Positions 1-10,557 of a stretch of DNA of 64,000 nt are shown one piece after another (the stretch's first letter is position 1; every line of letters starts with the position of its first letter). The notes below the pieces were generated by a model. That model saw only the letters and a list, made by a program, of their open reading frames with translations, did no database searches and was not told where the DNA came from. The translations under genes were made by a program, and so were the position numbers. This DNA comes from Carex sylvatica (Eukaryota > Streptophyta > Magnoliopsida > Poales > Cyperaceae), in assembly GCA_964058845.1 (NCBI GenBank), contig CAXKVR010000235.1, positions 1 to 64,000 of the forward strand, written 5' to 3'.

Positions 1-394
1 AATACCTGATTTTGGACCCAAGGTAATACAAGTTAGTAAAAGAGATCACTAAAATTTTATACAGAGGCAATTTTGGGCATCTAAAAAACAATCAATTTGA
101 CAAATTAATCCTTACTATAATGGAACTCTTTACTATCTACCTGTGCATCATTTTCGCAATACCATAATACAACGTAAATGCTCCCACTCCAAAGGCAAGT
201 TAGAATTTCACCTCCAGCACTATGATGCAACATTAATACAACTGATTTGACTCAAGTCTTAGCTGACATTCAGACAATTGAAATCATTTTACTTGTTTCT
301 GGATTAAAAGAGCTTAATTTGTCAGCCATAGGGTTTAACTCTGTCAATAATAATTATAATCAAAACCTCTATATCGTCCATTTAATTCATGTAC
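1..394. other. Left window edge, probable intron of the FAR1-like relic
   Basis: No coding segment can be supported here. The minus-strand FAR1-like relic reaches a possible splice donor (CAG then GTACATG read on the minus strand, at 395-397), so this stretch would be the following intron. The remainder of the gene, if it exists, lies to the left of the window. Confidence 0.35.
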
Positions 395-1888
395 CTGTAA
401 TGCCCATGCAAAGGACTGTGAATTCTCCTCTAGCAATAGAACACAACCAAAGAAGCATGGCATTCCATAGTTATTCATCCCGATCCAAATCCCAAGTGTC
501 ATATCTAAAGCTGCAAGCCGGTGAGTCGTATCAAAACACACTGCATCCCCGAATATTTCATATGACTGTACTGATGAGGCATATGACCAAGCAATATTCT
601 CCAACTTGTTACTGGAATCAACTGTAAATTGTAGCAGAAATTTTGGTCCCGCTCCTTCATGCTCTTGCACATCCTGACTAGATCAATATCTTCCTCCTCT
701 TTATCTATCTTTCTAAAAGATTGAATGAAATTCCTCACGTCTTTCTCAGTGAAGAGCAATTTACCAGGCTCGACACACTTTTCAAGCTCCATTAGCCGCA
801 TCATTTGCTGCACAGTGATGCCAGATTTGTAAAACATGAGGATGCGGGTCTTGTCAGAATTGGATATGACCCGGTAAGCTGGGAGGAAGCGGACTTGTTC
901 GGTTCAAGGAGCTCATGGTTATGGTAGTTCACAAAACCAGTGACCCGCCACTCGTGCATGCCTTCATCAGAAACCTTGCTTATGCGCAAGTAAGCTTGGC
1001 ACCCACATCGTGTTGCTTTTCGGTTGCGTTGTGGCTTTAGACCTGCTTAGCATCAAGTGATCAGAAATTTTTGCATAAAAAATTCATTATCAGAGTATAG
1101 TATCATGGTTGTCACACTATTGATGTACTGGTCATGGCTATTATACTGGAAGTATATAACATTGCACTCAGATATCCAAGTTTGATTCTTGCTGCTTTTG
1201 GAGCGTGTTACCAGAATAGTGACACAAAAGATACAAGTCAGCATACAGCATTCCAAACAGTAATAATGGCTAACACCGGTGCTGGTAGTTCATAACAACT
1301 GACTCCCTAGTTAAAATCGCATTGATATTACCACGATCAACAAAATACTGCCTCGTCAGGCCAAACCACTGTCTCTGGTACTTGCACAGTGGCATTTGCT
1401 AACAGCTCAGAACCCCTAGTGGAATTCATTTGGTTGCTCACAAGGCATTCTGACACACTGCCAGTTAAGTAGCAATGACTGTCGTGTCAGTCAACGGTCA
1501 AACAAACTAGCAGCACCACTGCCGATAGAGTACTGGTGATACCATGACAGGCTCGAAATCATAGATCAACTCACTTGGTTGCTTAGAAGGGGTGTTGCCA
1601 GCACGGTGACACACAAAATACCGCCTCGTCAGACTTTTCAACCCCATCCTTTCCTTCAGTCCGATGCCGACGGATTGAGAAACCGCACCTCTTGGCAAAC
1701 TGGCTGTAGAACTCATAAGCTGCATCATGGGTCACAAACTGTTGGCCAATATAAGGCACGACGGAGGCATCTAGGAAGAGTTGTGAAGCTGTCTCGTCAG
1801 GTGACTCATCGGTCGCACTCGAGGGGGATTGCTGTTCTGAGATGGACTCATTGTAGATGGATAACATTGCCTTTGTTTCATCTGACAT
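395..1888 (-). pseudogene. FAR1-RELATED SEQUENCE 11-like pseudogene, 5' half
   Basis: Family proteins are nuclear regulators derived from MULE transposases, with an N-terminal FAR1 DNA-binding (WRKY-GCM1 type) domain and a transposase-like core. The minus strand starts at 1888 with MSDETKAML and reads PYIGQQF, YEFYSQFAKRCGFSIRR and TRRYFVCHRAGNTP. After an intron-like gap (about 1575 to 1043) it continues with RCGCQAYLRIS, EWRVTGFVNYHNHELLEPN, QQMMRLMELEKCVEPG, LENIAWSYASS and FGDAVCFDTTHR, followed by GIWIGMNNYGMPCFFGCVLL. This is the order of the Arabidopsis FRS11 type. The frame is broken at about 1635 (after GKDGV), at about 905 (after LLEPN) and at about 640 (before KFLLQF), each by a small indel. 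The remaining core and zinc-finger parts would lie outside the window. I infer an inactive, decaying copy. Sequencing error cannot be excluded, but three independent shifts make it unlikely. Confidence 0.8.
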
Positions 1889-2771
1889 GCTCTTTTTCCT
1901 TCACTGTTGCACTGTGGCCTGCATAAGGGGGAGATTACACTTGTTCAATAAATCAAATCAAATCAAATAAGGTTTCAATTTGTGAAGTACACTCGGACAC
2001 AGACGGTACTCACTCATTGCCAGCCCTAGTCAGTCATTCCATTAAACTTTTCCTTCATATTGAACATCTGATGTGCATGAGATAAAAGAACGTGTTTATG
2101 CAAATCACAGATTCTTGTTTTATTCCTTGAGTACCATTAATTATTGATCAAGCGTTTGTGGGTTGACTAAGCCTGGACTTTTGGGTTAATGATAAATATA
2201 TTTGAGACTCGCATGAACTCGAAATAAGGGGCAATGGCGTAACTGGAGAGCCATCGTGGTGGAATCAACTCATGACAAATGGACATTCGGAAACTGGAAC
2301 GAAACTAAACAAACATGTACAATTAAACTCCGCCTAATAAACTCAAAATTAGTGATTAGAGAGAAAAAAATCCTCAAAAATCATATGAAATTAGCAATGA
2401 GAGAAGAAGAAAGGAGCTCACAGATCGGAAGCGATCAAGGACTAGAAAGAAACACGGTGCGGGTCAGGATACATAGGGTCAAAAGGCACCGATCAGGACC
2501 CGCCACAAAGCGACTGACACGGCGAAGTCGCCAGAGATGAAAGTGATGTCGGAGTGGCGGTAGCGACTGTCTGTTTTGGCTGGAAGCCTGGAATGTGGAA
2601 GCATTCATTCTCAGTATCCAAGTGGGGTGGGGTAAAGAAGGAGAACAAATTTGTGCAATTAGGTACTTACTGTATTAGGAAATTTTGTTCAAAATGTATC
2701 CAATTTGAGGAGATTGCACTTTGCTCCTTGAAGTTTGTATTAATTATCTTGATGTAGGTTAATCGCCTGAA
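1889..2771. other. Intergenic, nothing recognised
   Basis: Upstream flank of the FAR1-like relic. It contains only short chance open frames (for example 2256-2540) with no recognisable composition or motif. Confidence 0.5.
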
Positions 2772-4831
2772 AGTGGTTTGCTAAAATCCGGACGGGTTAA
2801 ACTTGGTCCGGTCCGCCCGTGTCCATTATCTGACCGAATCATGTTCGTGCCTGGGTATGTACGGATACACGAGTATGGGTTTGAAACGGGCCGGTTACAA
2901 AATTTAGCGATCAAACCGTGCATACTCGGACTGAACTATACCAGTGCCTGCCCGGGCCGGTCCGCGTACCCGTGATACCCGTGCTCTTTGTATCATTTAT
3001 CCGTGCCCGTGCCCATTGTACCCGTGACCTTTTTTTTCTAGATTTTTTTTTAATTCAAATTCTATTCCCATTTTTCTCCAAAATTGAATGTTGAATATAA
3101 TTTCATTCTCATTTCCCTCCAAATTTCATTCTTTTTTTTATAATAAGAAAATAAATATTAACCGATAATTTAAAATTTCACTCAAACTAAAATTTTATTA
3201 ATTAAACAATTGATTTCTCGAACAATTTTAAGAAGAAAATTAGTTTCACTGAAAAATAAAAATGTAATTAAATATAAAATTTTCTAGAAAATTAATGTTA
3301 AGATGTGTTTGGTAAAAATTATACGAAAGTAATTAATTTAAAATTTTCTAGAAAATTAATGTTAAGAAAAAATTGTGTTTGGTGAAATTTTTAAGAAAGT
3401 AATTAATTTAAAATTCCTAGAAAATTAATCTTAAGAAAAAATTGTGTTTGGTGAAACATTATAAGAAAGTAATTAATTTAAAATTTCCTAGAAAGTTATG
3501 TGAGATGAACATTCAAGGTAATATTACTTGAAATGCCTCAGAAATGATGGTTTACCTGTTAAATTAGTTGATATTATGATAGTGATAGCACCAAATTTGA
3601 TCAAATTTTGTGATCCAACTGCATATTGAACCTAAATATTGTTATTATATTTTTTGAAACAAAATAGGTATTTTATAATTTTTTAATAGCTAAAAACCAA
3701 AATAAGAGTATGGTCTTTGCTCTATTTAATATAGATAAAAGACAAGTATATCTAGTTGCTATGTGAAGCTTGTAGTATGAAATAGTATCAAAGACATGTG
3801 AGTAGCTGTGATTATTAAAAAATAATAATAATAATTGTAAGGATGTGTATTCGTGAAAGAACAGAGATTTGAATGTCATGATTTAAAAGATCAATAATTA
3901 TTAGATGGTAATGAACCATACAAAAAATTAGTGGTATATTAATATTCACTTCTACAATTATACAATTAAATTATTGTTAATGATGAGGAAGATTTATTGT
4001 CAAAAAAATTGTAAAATAATAATAATTGTAGTATTATCAATAGAAGTCTATTGTTAAAGACTCATGATCAATGTTTGCATTCTAAAATAGCATGATTTAA
4101 TTTAAATTATTCAACATATTTCAAGTCATTGTATACCAATTTGTTAAATTTAATTATGGCTAGAAAAATACAATTTGATTTATAATAATGAAAATCATTT
4201 TTTAAATATGTTACAATTCATAATTGAATTTTGAATTATTTGTCCCAAAAAATTAACATGCCCTCTTATTCAAAGTTAACATTCATTTTAGATCCAAAAT
4301 AAATTTAATTACTTTTATTAAATAATTAATTTCTAGTTGATTTAAGCAACATTGTTTTAAAATAATTAGTAATTTTGATTTATAATTTATTATAACAAAA
4401 ATTATTGAGTTCAAATATGCAACTATGTCAAATGAATTTTAGTTTAAATAAATTTTGATTATAATTCATTAGTTTACAAAGAAAACAAAACAGAAAAAAA
4501 TAGAAAAAAGAAGAAGAAGAAAACAGAAAAAAAAATGCTGTTTCAGCTTCTGTTTTTGGCCGAAACAGAGGACGAAACAGGAAAAAAAACAGAAAAAAAG
4601 GAAAAAAAAAAATCCGCCTACTCGTGAATCCAAACCACTCTGCCCCCGAACCCGAGACAGCCACGGATTTGAAATGAGCAGGACAGAGTTTTTGAAAAAA
4701 AAAAAAAAACCCGTGTACCCGTACCCATTGTACCCGAATACCTAGATACCCATTGTACTCTTGCCCGTTGTACCCGTTGTCCGCCATGGGTTTTGCTCAG
4801 CCCAGCCCAAGATACCTGTTTGCAAACCACT
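2772..4831. mobile_element. Non-autonomous hAT-like element, about 2.06 kb
   Basis: The ends are inverted: AGTGGTTTGC at 2772 and GCAAACCACT ending at 4831. Flanking duplications are imperfect, GCCTGAA (2765-2771) against GGCTGAA (4832-4838). Subterminal zones at about 2790-3035 and 4700-4800 are packed with short CCCGTACCC/GGGTACGGG-like repeats, as in plant Ac-like elements. The interior is AT-rich and has no transposase frame. The exact first base is uncertain because one terminal base appears mutated. Confidence 0.6.
3293..3497. repeat. Three tandem units of 63-71 bp
   Basis: Three consecutive copies start near 3293, 3356 and 3427. Each holds GTGTTTGGT, then AGAAAGTAATTAATTTAAAA, then CTAGAAAATTAAT. 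They lie inside the hAT-like element and are AT-rich and non-coding. Confidence 0.75.
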
Positions 4832-5790
4832 GGCTGAACCTACTACCTAGGCTGCGTTAGCGTACCTACCCAAAGATGGGGTGGTGCAGTCCTGCGGCTT
4901 GGTGGATTCAGATCCAGTCAGATATAATGACACGGTAGAATGAGATTTGGATCCTTTACTTTAAGTGTGATTTTTAACGGTTAGAGTACGTATCAAATTA
5001 AAAATTGAAAATTCACTTTCTTTTTTCTCTTTTTGTCTTCATCTCTCTCATTTCATCATGTTTTTCGGAAGACAATAAAAGCAATTTTACACAAATTTTA
5101 TCGATTAGAAAATAACAAAATTTCTAAAATCTTTTAAAAATAAAATAGTGGATTTAAGATGGAGAACATTTGTAAGACTCACTCAAGTTAGAAAACAAAA
5201 CAATCCCTATCTATGCTTGAGATTCGGAGTGTGTGAAGGGATTTCCACTTGTACCAATTTGGATTGGAGTGAGGGGATTCTGGATGGTGAATTGGCATAG
5301 TTATGAGTTTAAAAAAATATTAGATGATTATGGAGCAATTTTATTAGATTAAGAAATTAGTATTAACACATACAAAAATCATTCCGACATCAGCAATGAA
5401 CTTTGGAGGCACCAAATATATATTTTTTTCTTAGGGTCATTCTGACAATTATAGAGAAAGTTTTGTTGGCCTGTGTTTTGTTTTTACATTTAAAATCCTT
5501 CTTTTTTAGAATTGAGAACTTGAGAATTATGCATATGGAATCATTCTTTTTTTTTGAAACGTCAGATACTGAAATAAACTAATTCATCGTTAGTCTTGAG
5601 TTCTCGGTTTTCAAGTCTTGCTAACTATTCACCACATCTAGAAATTTTGGCAAAATATAAATTAAAGTTGGCTATTGTATAATTAATTATGTGTAACATT
5701 TTCTTCGGAAAAGAGGTTAGAGGAAGGGAAGGACTTTTTTTAAAAATAAATTAATCTTGTTTGGTTAGATAGAGTGAGGTCATGCCTCAT
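4832..5790. other. Intergenic, AT-rich
   Basis: No supportable gene. At about 5600-5640 there is weak resemblance, on the minus strand, to a tRNA-derived SINE (GTTAGCAAGAC and GAACTCAAGAC), too degraded to call. Confidence 0.4.
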
Positions 5791-6170
5791 GGTAATATGC
5801 ATATTACATATTGATTCTTACTATGAATTAATATATTTGTTTTTACAATCTAAACAATCGATTTGAACCATTCAAGATGATTTTCATATGAAAATGTACT
5901 TGCATATTAAATTTTATATTTTTTTTAGAATTCTTTTACTATTTTTCAAATGGGTAGAAAATCATTATTTTTGAATGGTCTAGAATATCAAGTGATTTTC
6001 TATTTATCTAAAAAAAAAAATCTAAAAAGTGTAAAATTTGAGCTACATGTACATTTTGATGTGGAGATCATGTTGAATAGTTTAAATTGACTGTTTGAGC
6101 TTTGACAATGGAGATATTAATTCATAGTAGGAGTACATTTTGAATTTGATTCATAGTGCATATTACATAG
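5791..6170. mobile_element. Palindromic MITE, ATTACGGATC-type family copy 1
   Basis: Long degenerate inverted repeat. The left arm (TTACTATGAATTAATAT, then AACCATTCAAGATGATTTTC and AAAATGTACTTG) is mirrored in the right arm (AAATTTGAG, CATGTACATTTTGATG, ATATTAATTCATAGTAGGAG). The centre is near 5950. The 51520-52072 region is a second copy with the same internal order. It has no coding capacity. Confidence 0.6.
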
Positions 6171-7058
6171 TGACTGTTTGAATTTGATCTACAAGTTTGA
6201 GCTTTTAACCTCTCATGACCTTCAAAATCTACAACTTGTTACCCTCCAAATTAAGATGCAACGGAAGAAGGAACAAAAAAAATAGGGTACTCACAAGGTG
6301 TAAGATCCGTACTCTATGAGGTGATGGTAGTGAAATTTCTCCAGCGCTAAGTTAATGCTTCACAATCATGTTCTTTTAGAATATGTTATGGAATCATTAT
6401 GTGATTTTGAACACTTACTTCAGAACCATTTAAAGGTATATATTTCTATATGGTGAGTATGTTTGTACCTGATTTTAGTCTTTGCAATTTGGACACAATT
6501 GAAGGTTAATTAACAAACATTTGAAAATTATTTATAAATCGTTTAATAATACATCGTGAACTAGGAAAAAGAAAAGTGAGAAAAAACAAAAATCATCAAA
6601 ATCAGAATATAAATAATTTTAGACGGCAATTGAATATGATACCCTAAAAAGAAGATGCAAACCCAAAGGACCTACAATTCAAATAAAAGTTCATTTTGAG
6701 GTTCATCCAATTATACTCGGGAGTTCCATCTTGAGGCTTTTCCAACCATACTCTGAAGTCTAAATATGCAAACTAGAATTCTAAATATACACAAACTAGA
6801 GAAAAACGGATGGTCCCGTTTTCTCTCCCTCTCTCTATTTTTCTCATTTCTCTTTTTCAAGGAGCTAGGTTTCTTTCTCTACTCCGCTTGATCGAGAGCT
6901 AGGGTTTTCTATTCCAATCTCTCGAGACAAGGAGAAAGTTGTAGATATTTTTTTTTTCTTTTTACAAATTGCTACATTCCAATTATTGAGAAGAAAATCA
7001 GGAGGCAAACTGATGTTTGATCCTTGATAGAAGCAGGTAGAAATCATATTACATCGCC
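6171..7058. promoter_or_regulatory. Upstream region and leader of VAC14
   Basis: Pyrimidine-rich sequence typical of plant 5' leaders runs from about 6820 to 6890 (CTCTCCCTCTCTCTATTTTT onward) and continues to the ATG at 7059, whose context GCCATGGCA is strong. A possible TATA-like motif (TCTAAATATACAC) is at about 6781. The start of transcription cannot be fixed from sequence. Confidence 0.45.
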
Positions 7059-9368
7059 ATGGCAATTGCCGCATCGACTATTGTTCCCACTTCTGTGCAA
7101 AGGGGCCTTTCAGATAAGCTTTACGAGAAAAGGAAAAATGCTGCACTTGAGGTAGAAGGCATCACGAAGAAGTTGGCAGCATCAGGGGATCATGACAAGA
7201 TAAAAGCTCTTATTAAAATGCTGACTGACGACTTCACCTATTCTGCTCAGGTACATAACAGAAAGGGTGGATTAATTGGACTGGCAGCAGTGACAGTTGG
7301 TCTGACGACTGAAGCTGGTCCCCACCTTGATCTGAAATACTTCATGTCTGATCACCTCGAGAACATTATTCCACCTGTTGTCAACTCCTTTCTGGACCAT
7401 GATAGCAGAGTCCGCTACTATGCGTGTGAAGCTCTCTATAACATTGCCAAGGTTGTGAGAGGGGAGTTCATTGTCTTTTTTAATAGAATATTTGATGCCC
7501 TTTGCAAGCTCAGTGCGGATTCTGATGCAAATGTTCAGAGTGCTGCCCATCTCTTAGATAGGCTTATTAAGGATATTGTCACCGAGAGTGATTCTTTTAG
7601 CATAGAAGAATTTGTACCTCTATTGAAAGAGAGGATGAATGTGCTCAATCCTTACGTGCGGCAATTCTTGGTGGGATGGATCACTGTTCTGGATAGTGTT
7701 CCAGATATTGCCATGATTGGTTTCCTCCCCGATTTTCTCGATGGTTTATTCAACATGTTGAGTGATTCTAGCCTTGAAATAAGGCAGCAGGCTGATGCTG
7801 CTCTCTCTGAATTTCTCTATGAGATTAAGAACTCCCCGGTAAGTTCTAACCCTCCAAATGTAGATTATGGTCGCATGGCTGAAATATTGGTCAGACGCTG
7901 TGGATCTACTGATGAATTCACTCGCTTAACAACTGTTATATGGGTCAATGAGTTTGTGAACCTTGGTGGTGACCAGCTGGTGGCTCATTATGCCGATATT
8001 GTGGGGGCCATATTACCTTGCATATCTGACAAGGAAGAGAAAATACGAGCAATTGCATGTGAGACAAATAAAGAGCTTTGCAAACTGAAACCTGATCCAT
8101 CAGAAGGATTTGATGTTGGGAAAGTTCTCCAAATAGCAAGGAGAGAATTAAATAGCTATCATGGGCCGACTAGGATAGAAGCAATGCGCTGGATTCAAAA
8201 TCTTGTTCTAAAATATCAGAATGAGATTATAATCCACATGGATGACATCTTTATTTCACTTCTAAGTTCACTCTCGGATCCTTTAGAAGAGCTTGTATTA
8301 TTGGTACTAGAAGTGCATGCTTGTGTAGCCCAAGAGATTCGCCATGTCACAGATCTTTTGACCCATCTACTTTGTAACTTCAAATCCAACAACTACCTCT
8401 TGGAAAAAAGGGCTCCTTTGATAGTACGGCGGCTTTGTAAGCTTCTAGGAGCTGAAAGGGTTTATTGTGAGTTTTCAGCTATACTTGGGAAAGAAAGTGA
8501 CCTTGGCTTTGCTGATACTGTGATTCAGGTTCTGAATTTGATTCTAGTGACATCAGCTGAACTGTCTGGGCTTAGAGCGACACTAAGACAGGCTTTGGTG
8601 AACTCGTCTGGCAAAGAATTGTTTTTGTCCTTGTACCGTTCTTGGTGTCACTCCTCCATGGCGACTATAACACTCTGCTTTCTTGCTCAGGCATACTATC
8701 TCGCAAATTGTGTTATACAATCATTGAAGGAGGAGGACATGGACAAAAGATTCTTGGTTCACCTCGACAAGCTTGTTCGGCTCCTTGAAACCCCTATCTT
8801 CTCTTACCTACGTTTGCAGCTTCTTGAGCCTGAAAAGCATACATGGCTTGTGAAGTGTCTCTATGGTATTTTAATGTTGCTTCCTCAGACTCCCGACCTA
8901 TATTCAAAAACTTCAGATGAAGGCTTTGTATCCAAGCAAAGGTTGGCTTTCAAGATCTTGCGGACCCGGCTGAAGACGGTCCCCATGTCTCGTTTGTCAG
9001 ATGCTATGGCCCAGCCATCCCCAGCCCATAATAGTATACCCATAAGAACTGAAGATGACAGCTGTAACCCCAGACAAGACACAGCTTCTATTTACCACTC
9101 AATCAATTTCCAAGCCCAGCTAGACCAGTTTGTGCAAAAACAGGAGCAGCAGCATCGGTTTGCCAAATCAAAGCTGCCACTTACTGACGACCTTGATTCT
9201 GGACTGAAATCATCAAGGCCATCTGCTCAGGAAGCAGTTTGGGAGTTCACAATGATGAAGTACCTGACCAACACCTATGTACCAAAGCCAGATCCAATTG
9301 AGGTGACATCTACAGAGGATGTGCTAAGACCAGAAGCATATGGGCCCCACAGTGCCCCGAACTCGTGA
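7059..9368 (+). CDS. VAC14: VAC14 homologue, PIKfyve/FAB1 complex scaffold, intronless frame
   Basis: The 769-residue frame matches the plant VAC14 family throughout. VAC14 is a HEAT/ARM-repeat scaffold that binds the PI3P 5-kinase FAB1 and a FIG4/SAC phosphatase on endosome and vacuole membranes and so controls PI(3,5)P2. The N-terminal part (about residues 10-190) has LSDKLYEKRKNAALEVE, RKGGLIGLAAVTVGL, DSRVRYYACEALYNIAKVVR and DANVQSAAHLLDRL. The middle has LNPYVRQFLVGWITVLDSVP and DFLDGLFNMLSDSSLEIRQQ. The C-terminal FIG4-binding part has FLVHLDKLVRLLETPIFSYL and LEPEKHTWLVKCLYGILMLL. The tail is variable and hydrophilic. There is no intron in 2,310 bp, whereas my recollection is that plant VAC14 genes have many. 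There are also two short insertions relative to the Arabidopsis protein, about residues 91-100 and 625-640. A retrocopy or a lineage that lost its introns is possible. I found no poly-A tract or target duplication. Confidence 0.93.
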   Translation: MAIAASTIVPTSVQRGLSDKLYEKRKNAALEVEGITKKLAASGDHDKIKALIKMLTDDFTYSAQVHNRKGGLIGLAAVTVGLTTEAGPHLDLKYFMSDHLENIIPPVVNSFLDHDSRVRYYACEALYNIAKVVRGEFIVFFNRIFDALCKLSADSDANVQSAAHLLDRLIKDIVTESDSFSIEEFVPLLKERMNVLNPYVRQFLVGWITVLDSVPDIAMIGFLPDFLDGLFNMLSDSSLEIRQQADAALSEFLYEIKNSPVSSNPPNVDYGRMAEILVRRCGSTDEFTRLTTVIWVNEFVNLGGDQLVAHYADIVGAILPCISDKEEKIRAIACETNKELCKLKPDPSEGFDVGKVLQIARRELNSYHGPTRIEAMRWIQNLVLKYQNEIIIHMDDIFISLLSSLSDPLEELVLLVLEVHACVAQEIRHVTDLLTHLLCNFKSNNYLLEKRAPLIVRRLCKLLGAERVYCEFSAILGKESDLGFADTVIQVLNLILVTSAELSGLRATLRQALVNSSGKELFLSLYRSWCHSSMATITLCFLAQAYYLANCVIQSLKEEDMDKRFLVHLDKLVRLLETPIFSYLRLQLLEPEKHTWLVKCLYGILMLLPQTPDLYSKTSDEGFVSKQRLAFKILRTRLKTVPMSRLSDAMAQPSPAHNSIPIRTEDDSCNPRQDTASIYHSINFQAQLDQFVQKQEQQHRFAKSKLPLTDDLDSGLKSSRPSAQEAVWEFTMMKYLTNTYVPKPDPIEVTSTEDVLRPEAYGPHSAPNS

Positions 9369-10557
9369 CATCCTGATATAATGTAATTTTTAATTGTATA
9401 GGAAACTGGTGACACAAAGTTCACTCTTTCTCAAAGACTATGTACCCTACAGGAATTATTCTGTTACACACTTATTTTACATTTGCTGTCTATATGACTC
9501 GCCCAGTTAAAATTGTAATTTACTAGACAGTCAAATTCTCTTAGACAGCATTATTTAGTTAACACTTACCACATTTTTAGAAAACATTGTTGTGCTATTG
9601 TTCTTTTTTCAATGAACTATTGAAGTTAACCACCAGTCCACCAACAAGCTGCTTCTCTTTGTTTACGTACTAATAGTTTTAAACAGAATTGGTTTTATAG
9701 CTACCTTAATTGCATTCGGGTTTTGGCCTTGATAAAATGTATTAAATATTGCACAAGCTAATCAGGAAGGAATCATACAAAAATAGTAAGATAGGGAAGA
9801 CACACCTTATGATGATTGTGTGACTTAAATCTTTTCCTGGAGTCATCCAATTGCAGCAATACTAATACAATTTGCATTCAAAAAATTACAACCAATAAAT
9901 TTATCCAGAATGCAAAACAAAAGCCACCATTAATCTTGTTACCCCATGCAATAAGAATGCATGAAATTAGAAGTGGCTAATATGTATGGAGCCATCTTTC
10001 CAGTACAGTGCATTACAAATTAAGTCAAACCTCCAACCCAAATCCCTCCAATATGCAAGGCAAACCTCCACTAACATACCCAAATCCAAAACGATTTTGG
10101 TTCACATCATTTCGAGTATTCGATCAAGAGATGAAATGAGAGTTAGAAATGGTTCATAATGATATGGAAAGCCAAGGATACATGCATGCTCACTTGCACA
10201 CAAGAGACTTGGGCGGGTGTAAATTGGTAAGCAATAGGAAATTTTGCAATATTTCATCTCAACTATACACCGTCCCTCCCCACCCCTCAAAAGATAATTA
10301 TAAATTAAAACAAAGGGTTCACTGTAATATAATACTCGCAGGACTGTACAACTATTACATTGCAGAAAAAAAGCTCGAGACTACAAAATTTGATTAATTG
10401 CTTAAATACAAAGTTATGTTGTCTGCTTTTCTCCTCCAGATCCACAAAACTTATACTTCTATGCGGCAGATGCAACATGTATTGACACTAGTTAGTTCCA
10501 AGTGGGGAGTCCTCAGAATCCCAATCTGAAATATCAAGGCTACAGCTCGCATTTTAG
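9369..10557. other. Convergent 3' space between VAC14 and CRTISO
   Basis: Holds the 3' flank of VAC14 (plus) and the 3' flank of CRTISO (minus). No further gene, repeat family or RNA gene is recognised. The small open frames near 10102-10397 overlap on opposite strands and look like chance. Confidence 0.5.

Noticed and set aside
1579..1926. Plus-strand frame of 115 codons opposite the FAR1-like relic
   Set aside because: The minus strand has clear FAR1 domain similarity; the plus frame is its shadow and resembles nothing.
4428..4830. Minus-strand frames rich in Phe
   Set aside because: They arise from A-rich runs and the CCCG repeats at the end of the hAT-like element.
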